The notes below the pieces were generated by a model. That model searched no databases. It worked only from the letters and a program-made list of their open reading frames with translations, and had not been told where the DNA came from. DNA of 59,460 nucleotides, taken from an uncultured Bacteroidales bacterium (lineage in GTDB: Bacteria > Bacteroidota > Bacteroidia > Bacteroidales > Bacteroidaceae). How positions within the stretch are numbered: position 1 is the first letter of the stretch; each line of letters opens with the position of its first letter. This document shows positions 50,547 to 58,760 of the stretch, in pieces. The translations under genes were made by a program, and so were the position numbers. The stretch covers positions 1 to 59,460 of the forward strand of contig CACZAN010000015.1 of the NCBI GenBank assembly GCA_902779165.1, written 5' to 3'.

Positions 50547-50780
50547 ATGGCAACAATAGTCCTACAAATTCCTGACGAGAGCATGGTATCGAAAGTCAAG
50601 CAGGCTTGCAAGATGCTTGTTGGCGTGGCATCCGTGAAGGTGCAGAAGACAACAGCCTCCCCAAAGACATTTGACATTACCAAGACGGCAGGCTACCGCA
50701 AGGCAATGGAAGATGTAAAGCATGGGCGTGTGACGGAATACGCGTCATTGGATGATTTTTACAAGGAAATGGGATTGTAG
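50547..50780 (+). CDS. Antitoxin of a YafQ-type module
   Basis: A 77-aa protein directly upstream of a YafQ-type toxin (3-nt gap). The N-terminal half (TIVLQIPDESMVSKVKQACKML) looks like a short beta-helix DNA-binding or dimerisation unit. The C-terminal half (FDITKTAGYRKAMEDVKHGRV ... LDDFYKEMG) fits a toxin-wrapping tail. It should neutralise the toxin and autoregulate the operon (inference from family behaviour). Confidence 0.75.
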   Translation: MATIVLQIPDESMVSKVKQACKMLVGVASVKVQKTTASPKTFDITKTAGYRKAMEDVKHGRVTEYASLDDFYKEMGL

Positions 50781-50783
50781 ATT

Positions 50784-51059
50784 ATGGTATACACTGTCAG
50801 AATCTCGAACCAGTTCAAAAAAGACTTCCGTCGCTGCATCAAGCGAGGACTTAACATGAAGCTCATTACCGACGCAATGGACTTGCTCGCCGCCACGGGT
50901 ACGCTACCCATGAAGTATCGTCCTCACAAGTTGGTTGGCCAAAAGCAAGAGACATGGGAATGCCATATAGAACCCGACTGGTTGATGACATGGCAGCAGA
51001 ACGATACCGAACTCACGCTGCTCTTCCTTCAGACCGGCACACACTCCGACCTATTTTAA
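50784..51059 (+). CDS. YafQ-family mRNA interferase toxin
   Basis: A 91-aa RelE/ParE-superfamily toxin that cuts mRNA on the ribosome. The residues corresponding to E. coli YafQ's active site are all here: H48 in RPHKL, H61 in CHIEPDW, D65, W66, H87 in GTHSDLF and terminal F91. It therefore looks intact. Confidence 0.88.
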   Translation: MVYTVRISNQFKKDFRRCIKRGLNMKLITDAMDLLAATGTLPMKYRPHKLVGQKQETWECHIEPDWLMTWQQNDTELTLLFLQTGTHSDLF

Positions 51060-51071
51060 TCGCAATAATTC

Positions 51072-51135
51072 ACCCCTCGTTTAACCCTCATAAATTGACG
51101 ATGCCTATGGGCTGAGATAGAGATAAAAGGACATA
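51072..51135. repeat. Duplicated 3' cassette flank, copy 1
   Basis: About 64 bp, starting ACCCCTCGTTTAACCCTC and ending AAAAGGACATA, nearly identical to 52236-52298. It lies just after the YafQ-type gene and directly abuts the next 5' flank. Confidence 0.9.
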
Positions 51136-51142
51136 AGAAACT

Positions 51143-51170
51143 CCCCGCCGCAGAGTGGTCTGCAGCGGGG
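51143..51170 (+). terminator. Terminator at the head of cassette 2
   Basis: Stem CCCCGCCGCAG / CTGCAGCGGGG followed by ATTCTTTCCTTTTT. It would end the transcript of module 1. Confidence 0.8.
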
Positions 51171-51240
51171 ATTCTTTCCTTTTTCATCCCTCCCTCCCCA
51201 TTTTTCTTCTCAAAAAGTGCGGGGATTGCAAAATTATTTG

Positions 51241-51248
51241 TACTTTTG
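51241..51248 (+). promoter_or_regulatory. -7 box of module 2
   Basis: TACTTTTG, 22 nt before the ATG at 51271. Confidence 0.6.
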
Positions 51249-51270
51249 CGGCGGAAAACGAAAGAAAACT

Positions 51271-51522
51271 ATGGGTACAACACCAAATTATCGACAACAA
51301 CCGCAAGCCCAATTTGCCACTTTGGCCATTGGAGCCACGGCTCAGCGCATGGGCATCAGCTCCACAGAGCTGTTCAACCGCTTGAAGCATCATGGATTGG
51401 TGCGGCGTTTGTTGTTCGACTGCTACGACACATTGCACACCGAAAGCATTGATGGCGTGGTCTGGAACATCCAGGAAGCCCTGAAGAACTGGGACGCAAA
51501 AGAGAAAGGAGGGCAGCCATGA
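51271..51522 (+). CDS. DUF3791-like small protein (1)
   Basis: An 83-aa protein. ATAQRMGISSTELFNRLKHHGLVRRLLFDCYDTLHTESIDGVVWNIQEAL fits the small DUF3791 family that accompanies DUF3990 proteins, probably as antitoxin. The C-terminus KEKGGQP is encoded by the 21-nt junction that contains the next gene's ribosome site (AAAGGAGGG), and its stop overlaps the next ATG (ATGA). Confidence 0.7.
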   Translation: MGTTPNYRQQPQAQFATLAIGATAQRMGISSTELFNRLKHHGLVRRLLFDCYDTLHTESIDGVVWNIQEALKNWDAKEKGGQP

Positions 51523-52025
51523 TTCTCTATCACGGTTCCTACCTGAGTGTGGCTGCACCACTCACAGGCGTAGGCCGTCGTGAACTCGACTTCGGTCCTG
51601 GCTTCTATGTCACCAACCTTCGAGATCAGGCCGAGCGTTGGGCTCGTCGCGTCTGCGTCATACGTGCTGTGGACACACCTATGCTCTCCACCTATGAGTT
51701 TGATGAATCCCAGCTCCCCTCCGATGTCTGCCGCTTGCGCCTGGAACACTACGATCAGCAGTGGCTTGACTTCATCGTAAGCAGCCGTCGTGGCGAAGAA
51801 CCTTGGCGCGGTTTCGACATCATCGAGGGTGGCGTGGCCAACGACCAAGTCATTGATACCGTTGAAGATTATTTTGCAGGACGCATCACAGCTGAGCAAG
51901 CCATTGGTCAGCTCCGATTTGCCAAACCCACCCACCAGATGTGCATCAGCAATCAGTTCATCGTCGACCACTGCCTGCATTTTATCTCCACTGAGCCAGT
52001 AGATGAGAAAGGAGGGCAGCCATGA
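51519..52025 (+). CDS. DUF3990-like protein, possible ADP-ribosyltransferase toxin
   Basis: A 168-aa protein beginning MILYHGSYLSVAAP. An N-terminal YHGS strand and DFGPGFYVTNLRDQAERWA resemble the NAD-binding core of small ADP-ribosyltransferase-fold toxins, to which I recall DUF3990 being related. Acidic ED/EE pairs occur later. It sits between two DUF3791-like genes with ATGA overlaps on both sides. Its C-terminus DEKGGQP repeats that of the upstream protein because the 21-nt junction is identical. Confidence 0.7.
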   Translation: MILYHGSYLSVAAPLTGVGRRELDFGPGFYVTNLRDQAERWARRVCVIRAVDTPMLSTYEFDESQLPSDVCRLRLEHYDQQWLDFIVSSRRGEEPWRGFDIIEGGVANDQVIDTVEDYFAGRITAEQAIGQLRFAKPTHQMCISNQFIVDHCLHFISTEPVDEKGGQP

Positions 52026-52222
52026 GAGACCAAGTTTTATGGCGAAAGACAGGGCGCATAGCCTCTCTGCTTGCCGACAGTCTCAATATAGACGCAGAGC
52101 GTGCCCTCGACATCCTCTACAACTCGCGCACCTACTCCCTGCTCATCAATCCCGAAAGTGGACTGCAGCTACAGAGCGACCAATACATCCTCATAGACCT
52201 GCTCCGAGAGCTGGAAGCTTAA
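52022..52222 (+). CDS. DUF3791-like small protein (2)
   Basis: A 66-aa protein (GRIASLLADSLNIDAERALDILYNSRTYSLLI ... YILIDLLRELEA) of the DUF3791 type, only distantly similar to the copy at 51271. It is coupled to the DUF3990-like gene by ATGA. Having one before and one after the presumed toxin is unusual. Confidence 0.7.
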   Translation: MRDQVLWRKTGRIASLLADSLNIDAERALDILYNSRTYSLLINPESGLQLQSDQYILIDLLRELEA

Positions 52223-52235
52223 TTGTCAGGACTAT

Positions 52236-52298
52236 ACCCCTCGTTTAACCCTCATAAATTGACGATGCCTATGGGCTGAGATAGATATAAAGGACATA
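52236..52298. repeat. Duplicated 3' cassette flank, copy 2
   Basis: Second copy of the block at 51072-51135, with GATAGATATAAAGG in place of GATAGAGATAAAAGG. It closes the second cassette. Confidence 0.9.
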
Positions 52299-52537
52299 TA
52301 GGATGAGCTCGAGCTTTGCTTGCAAAGAACGTCCACTTTTGATTCTTGTATTCCAAAATCGGCAAAATTGAAGAATATTGCAAGAACTGAAGTAGATAGT
52401 TCACGCCGTTCGGCGTGGGCATTTACTCGTTTAAGCAATATAGGTGTTTGCCGATACCTGGAATACGTAGACGAAGTAAATTGTCCACGTTTTCTTTTTG
52501 TGTGTATTCTAAGCAATAACTAAAAATCAATATAATT
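52299..52537 (+). other. Leader region of the BspA-like gene
   Basis: About 240 nt with no gene. It holds a perfect hairpin CACGCCG-tt-CGGCGTG (52402-52417). A/T-rich sequence follows, with no clear TAnnTTTG box near the ATG at 52538. A long structured 5' leader is possible but I recognise no riboswitch. Confidence 0.35.
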
Positions 52538-54672
52538 ATGAAGAAACAACTACTATTTCTATTCATGACACTGCCGACGATGATGGCAAGTGCATATGAT
52601 GTCATTGTTGGCGGTATTTACTATAATCTTGATACTGACAACATGACTGCAGAGATTACAAAAGGAGAAGGTAAACAGACTGGTGACATTGCCATTCCGG
52701 AAACGATTTCGGCAGGAGGGACTAACTATACTGTTTCATCCATCGGCGAAGAAGCCTTTGAGCTTTGCAAAAATCTGACGTCAATCACGCTTCCGGGGAC
52801 AATCACTTCTATTGGGAAATATGCTTTCTATCAGTGCCTAAGTCTAAAGGAAATAAACAAGTAAGCGAAATAGACGAGGGCGCCTTTCGTTATTGTTGGA
52901 GCTTAACGGCCATTGACTTGCCAAATTCCATTGATAGGATTTCTGCTCAACTCTTCGCTGACTGCCATGAATTGAGAACGGTTACAATACCCAGCACAGT
53001 TACTTCTATAGGTGAATGCGCCTTCTTGAACTGCTATAAAATCGCTGCAATAGCTCTTCCGAATGCAGTAACAAGTATCGGGAGGTCTGCATTCAAGAAT
53101 TGCGATTCACTTAATACCATTTATTTACCAGAAACCATTTCCAATGTGGGAGGGGCTGCGTTCTCCGGAACGCCTTGGCTATCCAACCTCCCAGAAGGAC
53201 TGATTTACATAGGAAAAGTAGCTTATGAGTTCAAAGGGACAATGGCGGACAACACTCAAATAGAATTAAGAGATGATACAAAGCAGATTGCGACAGGCGC
53301 TTTTTGGCAATGCAGCGGGCTGACCTCTATCAATATACCGGAAACCGTGGAAGCAATTGGAGCGCAGGCCTTTGGTGAATGTATCAATCTTAAGTCTGTC
53401 AATATTCCGCAAAAAATCGCCAATATTTCAGAAGGAACATTCTATAATTGTTCAAGTCTGAGTTCTGTTGAATTTCCTGAAGGATTGCAGAGTATAGGTA
53501 CTTCTGCATTCCAGAATTGTGGATTCACTTCCATAGAATTGCCAGATAAACTCACTACAATTGGAGACCATGCGTTCTACCTATGTAACGGGATAGAATC
53601 TATCCATATTCCCTCTTCCGTGACAAATATCGGTGAGAATGCATTCTGGAATGGAACCCTGAAATCCATTACCATAGCAGTAGACAATCCAGCATACGAC
53701 TCGCGCAACAACTGCAATGCAATTATAGAGAGTGCAACGAACACATTGATATTCGGATGCGAGAAATCCTTCGTTCCAGATGGTATTGAACACATCGCAA
53801 ACTTTGCATTCTGTGGATGTGAGGGTCTGATGTCTATTTCAATGCCAGAGTCGTTGAAGGACATAGGTGAATTTGCTTTTGATTCATGCCCTCTTTTATC
53901 ATACGTAGAACTGAATGAAGGGCTTGAGATTCTAGGGAAACAAGCCTTTTGTAGTTGCCCTTCTATAAAAGAAATTGTCCTCCCTTCAACACTTATAGCT
54001 ATAGGCCAACATGCTTTTGCCAGTACTGGCTTGACTAGCGTAACCTCCAATATAGAGAATCCTTTCGCGATAACATTGGATGTCTTTAACCCCATTTTCC
54101 TAACTGCCACCTTATATGTTCCGGCCGGAACGAAGGAGAAATATGAGGGGGTTGATGCCTGGAATCGATTCTCGAACATTGTGGAAGTGACCAAGCAGTG
54201 TGGTGTGCCGACGATTGCATACCACGACGGCCAACTTAGATATGAATGCGATACGGATGGAGCAGAGTTCATCACTTCAATATCCGACGCAGACGTCAGG
54301 AATCATCTCGGAAGTATTATCAACTTAACTGCGACTTACGTAATTAAAGTATATGCCAAAGCCATCGGCTACAAGAACTCCGATGCCGCCACCGCCACCC
54401 TCTGCTGGATTGAAGCCGAGCCAAAGAAAGAAGGGATTGAAGACGGAGTCGCACAGATAGCGGCTCATCCCGTGCTGATTCAAAGAACGAGGGAAGGCCT
54501 GAGCATTACAGGCTCCCCTTCGGGCGTCCCTATCCTCATCTATGATCTTGGAGGCCGTATCCTTGCTTCTGCTACGGCAAACGATGGCGAAACGCGGATT
54601 GACGTTAAGACTGACAGCAGAATGGTTGTCGTCCAAGTCGGCAACACAGCGGCAAAGGTTTTTGCGAAGTGA
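52538..54672 (+). pseudogene. BspA-like leucine-rich-repeat surface protein, frameshifted
   Basis: The first frame (52538-52864) gives a signal peptide (MKKQLLFLFMTLPTMMASA) and the first repeats, stopping after LSLKEINK. The remaining repeats continue in the -1 frame from about 52855 (KQVSEIDEGAFRYCWSLTAIDL) to 54672. Repeats of about 23 residues (IGEEAF..C.NL.SITLP.TITSIG) are the BspA/treponemal LRR type, used in adhesion. The C-terminus has a beta domain and the tail IYDLGGRILASA. Repaired length is about 711 aa. No canonical slippery heptamer is at the junction, so mutation or read error is likelier than programmed shifting. Confidence 0.8.
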
Positions 54673-54694
54673 ACCTCTTACATATCTACAATAG

Positions 54695-54731
54695 GAGAAC
54701 TCTGCCCATGTGAATGTGTGGTGGAGTTCTC
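54695..54731 (+). terminator. Terminator of the BspA-like gene
   Basis: Stem GAGAACTC / GAGTTCTC followed by TGTTTT, 23 nt after the stop codon. Confidence 0.6.
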
Positions 54732-54835
54732 TGTTTTGAGCTGAATATTCCTAAAGTATGTGAAAAAGTAGGGACATATAGGTTTTACGGAGATAATAAT
54801 AGGGAAATGATGCAGGGAATGTCGGGAAAAAGAGG

Positions 54836-54843
54836 TAAATTTG
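54836..54843 (+). promoter_or_regulatory. -7 box of the 344-aa gene
   Basis: TAAATTTG, 28 nt before the ATG at 54872. Confidence 0.45.
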
Positions 54844-54871
54844 CAGTTGAGAATTTAAGAAACTAATAGAC

Positions 54872-55906
54872 ATGGAAAATAGTATGATGAGCGCAACGTA
54901 CATACCATCGCGACCTCCCTATCAGATCATCATGTATGAAAACAAGATTGGAGTGCAGATTGGCACACAGAGAATTACGCTGGTTCGTAGAAACCCGTTT
55001 ATAACAGAAACACACGATTATCCCGTAGTTGCTGTCGAGGACCGTTTGTCGGCACTCCAAGACCCGGGCTATACGTCCGATGTCTGTACTGAAGGTGAGG
55101 TCTGGGACAACATAGAATCTAAGCAGGTGACAATCCTTTGCAAACTCGGAGAGCAACTGCAATGGCAGGATTTCATCAGAATGCTATGGCTTGACCACAG
55201 CCGTTCTGGTAGCAGAATACAGAAAATAAAGAAGGTGCAGATATTTCAGAAGTTGTTGAAGTACAATGGAAGTATGAGTCTGCCTGATCCCGGCTTGCAT
55301 ATCATCCATCTTCATTCAGAATCATTTGCTGACAAGCCTAAGGTGGTGCGTTCTATGAAAGACGATACTTTTGCATTGAATGTGGAGTGGACAGATGACC
55401 TTGATGAGTTGGAACAGCGAATAGTAAGCGATCTTTTGGAATACTTGTTGATTATTTCACCGAGGACCAGCACTAAATACTGGATGCTGGCTTATGAAAC
55501 GGAGGAAGGACATCTGCAACCTCTGGCTACTAAGCTGAACGCCAACGCCAAGGCGACCCGATTCCATAACACGCTGATGGCTTCTTTTACAATTCGGGCC
55601 ATACCTACTTACATGGACAAGGATACAACATTGGTGTTACCCGAATCGCTAATTGATGAGAATTTAGCCAACAAGCTGAGACCTATCTTTTATGGTGATG
55701 AGGATGAGGTAAGGGCTTTTCTCAATAAAATCGTGAAAGAAGGGAAGAATGCAAAGCCAACCGAAATTACGGGGTTGGTCAATGAGTTATTAAAAAAACG
55801 AATAATCTCCCCAAAAAGTTGTAAGCGTCCATTATATACCGTTTTACGTGATGCAAAACTTTATTTAAGGAGTGAGTCGAACTGGAACTCTCAGGTAAAG
55901 AATTGA
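54872..55906 (+). CDS. Unknown 344-aa protein
   Basis: A soluble-looking protein with no signal peptide or membrane segment. Predicted alpha/beta character: an N-terminal beta-rich part (YQIIMYENKIGVQIGTQRITLV), then mixed segments, and a C-terminal helical part (VNELLKKRIISPKSCKRPLYTVLRDAKLYL) like a small winged-helix end. Base composition is more AT-rich than the operons to the left. It stands alone with its own promoter and terminators, beside toxin modules and element genes, so it may be accessory. Family not recognised. Confidence 0.65.
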   Translation: MENSMMSATYIPSRPPYQIIMYENKIGVQIGTQRITLVRRNPFITETHDYPVVAVEDRLSALQDPGYTSDVCTEGEVWDNIESKQVTILCKLGEQLQWQDFIRMLWLDHSRSGSRIQKIKKVQIFQKLLKYNGSMSLPDPGLHIIHLHSESFADKPKVVRSMKDDTFALNVEWTDDLDELEQRIVSDLLEYLLIISPRTSTKYWMLAYETEEGHLQPLATKLNANAKATRFHNTLMASFTIRAIPTYMDKDTTLVLPESLIDENLANKLRPIFYGDEDEVRAFLNKIVKEGKNAKPTEITGLVNELLKKRIISPKSCKRPLYTVLRDAKLYLRSESNWNSQVKN

Positions 55907-56016
55907 TAATGCTTGTGATATAATCAATAAAGGGTATGATATAGCTCATCCCAAGATGGAAGACTCATGCTTAATCCTCTGCACTTTCGGGTGTGGGGGA
56001 TTATTGCATTTAGAAG

Positions 56017-56074
56017 ACTTGTACAACTTGTAGAACTTGTACAATAACTTGTGGAGGACTTGTATTTACTTGTA
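56017..56074. repeat. Iteron-like ACTTGTA direct repeats
   Basis: Six direct copies of ACTTGT (five of them ACTTGTA) start at 56017, 56026, 56035, 56047, 56058 and 56068, that is 9 to 12 bp apart, close to one helical turn. They precede the RepA-like ATPase operon. They could be initiator or regulator sites. The rest of 55907-56254 holds the promoter below and a GGCAC/GTGCC stem near 56155-56172. Confidence 0.6.
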
Positions 56075-56134
56075 TTTTTCTTTATAATTCAAAAAGGCCG
56101 ATTTGTGTCCCACGCACTTATTGCACTTTATTTG

Positions 56135-56142
56135 TACCTTTG
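56135..56142 (+). promoter_or_regulatory. -7 box of the RepA-like operon
   Basis: TACCTTTG, 112 nt before the first ATG (56255), implying a long leader. Confidence 0.5.
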
Positions 56143-56254
56143 CGCCAACTTTTGAGGCACGAAGCCGCGTGCCAATTATGAAGCGGTGGAAAAGCAGGGG
56201 AGCGTCGGCAAGTAAACCTGAGACCACTTAACTTCCGAAAATAAAAACACGATT

Positions 56255-56431
56255 ATGAAAAAGGAAGTTAAAAGCACCGAGGGCCAGCGAGCTCTCATCG
56301 CGGCCTACGAGGCCATTCAAGACCAACTGCCTGAGACCCCTTCCAGCGCATGGAGCGCTTGGGTGAAGCTCGGAGAGCAGGCGGAACGTCGCATGTCGTA
56401 CCTTAAAAGTCTGTGGTCATGGAAGAGATGA
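56255..56431 (+). CDS. Small basic protein upstream of the RepA-like ATPase
   Basis: A 58-aa open frame starting MKKEVKSTEGQRALIAAYEAI and ending LKSLWSWKR. It is helical in appearance, with a clean ATG after an A-rich leader, and overlaps the ATPase start by 13 nt. Overlap, composition and promoter position support a real gene. Function unknown; possibly an accessory to the replication-type ATPase. Confidence 0.6.
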   Translation: MKKEVKSTEGQRALIAAYEAIQDQLPETPSSAWSAWVKLGEQAERRMSYLKSLWSWKR

Positions 56432-57585
56432 AGATGCATGAGGAGGCCATGGTCAGCTCGACAACAAAGGCTGCGAAGGTGGCGGATGTGGTCAGCGACA
56501 AGCTGAACCCAGAAGCGGTGGCACAGGTACTGAAAGCCATCGAGATTGTGAACTGCGCCGACGAGGAGGAGCCGCAAGGCTTGTTTCTGGTTGGCGGTGT
56601 GGAAGTGCTTCCGCGGCAGTCGGTGAACATCGTTGCGGCACAGAAGAAGAGTGGCAAGACGAACTTTGCGGGACTGCTGATGGCGGCTTGCGCTTCGGCG
56701 CAACGTCAGGTCTTCAACGGGCTCGTGTGTTGCACGCAGGATTCTACAAAGGTACTGGTGGCCGACACGGAGCAGCCTCTGAAGGACGCTCGAAGGACGT
56801 TGCGCCGCGCCATGAAGACGGCGGGCTTCGGCTACGACGAGCAGTGGTCTGACCACGGCATCAACGTGCTGAGCTTCAAGGACATCGACAGCACCGAGGA
56901 GACGGAGATGTTGGTGGAGGGGCAGAAGGTGATGATGCGCGTGCAGCGTCTGCTGTTGGAAGAGGCTGTGAAGCGCATTCATCCCGACCTACTCATCATC
57001 GACGGCATCGCGGACTTGCTGCAGAGCATCAACGACGAGGCCGAGGCGCGCGAGCTGATGCGTTTCCTCGACCGCCTGGCCTGCGAGTACAACTGCGCCG
57101 TTGTCGGTATGTTGCACCTCAACTACGGCAGCGGCAAGATTGGCGGCTGGGCTGGCACTCAGGCGAACAAGAAGTTCACGGACTGCTTCACCCTGCGGAA
57201 AAAGAACGGCTACTTCGAAGTCGTACACGAAGGGCGCGGCGCAGAAGCTCCGAAACTCAGATTCCGCATCCTGTGTCCCCCGGGCGACAAGTTCGGATGG
57301 TGGGAGTATGTGCCTGACAACGAAATCCTTGTAACGACCGAGGACATGAAGCGGCAGGAGCTTGTGACGATGCTGGAAGGTGCGCCGTTGCCTTGCAAGA
57401 ATGCGGTGCTCGTCCACTGGATCATGAGCAAGGACCACCATCCCAGCCAATCTACAGCCGACCGCCTGCTCCGCCAGTGCAAGGAGCAAGGTATCCTCCA
57501 AAGCCACAAAGAAGGCCGCTGTTCCATCTGGAACTGGGCAAAGGAAGAGGATGCCGAGGAGGCGGAAATGGAGTTCGACGATTAG
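56419..57585 (+). CDS. RepA-like AAA ATPase of a mobile element
   Basis: A 388-aa RecA-fold ATPase. The P-loop is AAQKKSGKTN (K80) and Walker B LLIIDGIADLL (D195). A later segment (CAVVGMLHLNYGSGKIGGWAGTQANKKFTDCFTLRK) is typical of RepA/AAA_25-type helicases of plasmids and integrated elements. The C-terminal 80 residues look like a winged helix (NAVLVHWIMSKDHHPSQSTADRLLRQCKEQGIL). ATG 56419 is preferred to GTG 56413. It probably unwinds or loads at an element origin together with the next gene. Confidence 0.8.
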   Translation: MEEMKMHEEAMVSSTTKAAKVADVVSDKLNPEAVAQVLKAIEIVNCADEEEPQGLFLVGGVEVLPRQSVNIVAAQKKSGKTNFAGLLMAACASAQRQVFNGLVCCTQDSTKVLVADTEQPLKDARRTLRRAMKTAGFGYDEQWSDHGINVLSFKDIDSTEETEMLVEGQKVMMRVQRLLLEEAVKRIHPDLLIIDGIADLLQSINDEAEARELMRFLDRLACEYNCAVVGMLHLNYGSGKIGGWAGTQANKKFTDCFTLRKKNGYFEVVHEGRGAEAPKLRFRILCPPGDKFGWWEYVPDNEILVTTEDMKRQELVTMLEGAPLPCKNAVLVHWIMSKDHHPSQSTADRLLRQCKEQGILQSHKEGRCSIWNWAKEEDAEEAEMEFDD

Positions 57586-57651
57586 TGTCAACTGTCACCA
57601 CATATATATAAATTGACAGTGATAGTAATTGTTAACTACCTACCTATAAAT

Positions 57652-57692
57652 AGTGTCACGCCCGCCTATCTGTATAGGGGCGGGCGGACACT
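57652..57692 (+). terminator. Strong hairpin between ATPase and BT4734-like genes
   Basis: Stem AGTGTC...CGCCCGCC...TAT with matching ATA...GGCGGGCG...GACACT and small bulges. There is no T-tract after it, so it could be a regulatory or processing structure rather than a true terminator. GTCAACTGTCAC / TTGACAGTGA words just upstream add further symmetry. Confidence 0.55.
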
Positions 57693-57743
57693 GATAGGAA
57701 TAATCAAAAACAAATAATACTTTTTTAAATCGGTTGTACAACT

Positions 57744-58757
57744 ATGACTACCAATATCTTTAATCGGTTGATGACGTCGTTAAATCGCGTCACGCTGCAA
57801 GCCGCCGAACAGAACGGCGACAACATCAAGACCATCACCATCGGTCAGTTCGTGAGCCCTGAATATCAGGCGAATTATGCGCAGCAGATAGCACAGATCC
57901 GCGCACTGTGTCCCACACTTGAGGACAAGATCAAGAATGAGGACAGGGTGAAACAGCTGAAGGTGCGTTTGCCCGCAGGCATCATCTCCGGAGTGGCCGC
58001 GGATGGCATTGGACAGGACAATATCGTAGAGCGGAACGGGGTCATTTCCATCGACATAGATGCCAAGGACAACCCCGACATCCACGATTGGGAGGCGCTG
58101 AAACGCGACCTCGCTTCGCTGCCCTTCGTGGCCTACGCAGGCATCTCCGTCAGCGGACTGGGCGTCTTCGCCCTCATCCCCATCCTCGACCCTACGAAGC
58201 ACAAGGAGCACTTCGACTCCCTCGACCGCCGCTTTGCCGACTATGGTCTGAAGCTGGACCGTGCTCCCCAGAACATCTCCTCCAAGCGATTCGTCAGCTA
58301 CGACCCCGCGCCCGTGTGGAACACCGAGGCCGAGGTCTATGAGCAACTGGTGGAGGCGCCCTTAAACTCCTTAAACCCCTTAAACTCCTTAACCCCCTTA
58401 AACCCCTTAAACTCCTCGAACCCCTTAAACTCCTTGAACTCCTCTTTGGAACCGCGTCCGGGAATGTTGAAGCAGATGTTGCGCAACCTGATGATGCCGC
58501 TATCGGTCAACGACTTCGCGCCCTTCGACCTCGAAGACTTCCTGCATCGTCATGGCATTGAATATGAGGCGCGTCCGCGACAAGGGGGCACCCAGTACAT
58601 CGTGCACTGCCCCTGGGCCCACCTCCACAGCAGCCACAGTTATGCCGACAGTGCCCTCTTCCGCTACCCCGACGGGCGCATAGGCTACAAGTGCCTGCAT
58701 GACCACTGCGCCGACCGCACGTGGCATGACTTCCGCGAGTACTACGAGACGCAGTAA
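57744..58757 (+). CDS. BT4734/VirE N-terminal domain protein, primase-like
   Basis: A 337-aa protein. The first 190 residues match the BT4734-like N-terminal domain (GIISGVAADGIGQDNIVERNGVISIDIDAKDNPD ... YAGISVSGLGVFALIPI), found in VirE-type element proteins. A 28-residue L-N-S/P repeat linker follows (207-234). The C-terminal domain has a Cys/His pattern (VHCPWAHLHSSH ... CLHDHCADRTWH), like a zinc-binding primase finger. The helicase domain usual in VirE proteins is absent and may be supplied by the preceding ATPase. Confidence 0.75.
   Translation: MTTNIFNRLMTSLNRVTLQAAEQNGDNIKTITIGQFVSPEYQANYAQQIAQIRALCPTLEDKIKNEDRVKQLKVRLPAGIISGVAADGIGQDNIVERNGVISIDIDAKDNPDIHDWEALKRDLASLPFVAYAGISVSGLGVFALIPILDPTKHKEHFDSLDRRFADYGLKLDRAPQNISSKRFVSYDPAPVWNTEAEVYEQLVEAPLNSLNPLNSLTPLNPLNSSNPLNSLNSSLEPRPGMLKQMLRNLMMPLSVNDFAPFDLEDFLHRHGIEYEARPRQGGTQYIVHCPWAHLHSSHSYADSALFRYPDGRIGYKCLHDHCADRTWHDFREYYETQ
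58362..58445. repeat. 9-bp coding repeat (LNS/LNP)
   Basis: Nine 9-bp units based on TTAAACTCC or TTAAACCCC encode a Leu-Asn-Ser/Pro linker in the BT4734-like protein. Length changes by slippage would stay in frame. Confidence 0.9.
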
Positions 58758-58760
58758 CCC

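Larger units (their letters stand above)
51138..51269. repeat. Duplicated 5' cassette flank, copy B
   Basis: Second copy of the terminator-plus-promoter block of 50408-50540, with a handful of differences (mainly in the hairpin loop and near GGGGATTGCA). It places a fresh promoter in front of the DUF3791/DUF3990 genes. Confidence 0.9.

Noticed and set aside
50412-51170. The two GC hairpins as a pair of mobile-element ends
   Set aside because: They are direct, not inverted, copies and each is followed by a T-rich tract, so they are better read as terminators within the duplicated flank.
52845-52875. Programmed -1 ribosomal frameshift in the BspA-like gene
   Set aside because: I see no X XXY YYZ slippery heptamer or following pseudoknot at the frame junction.
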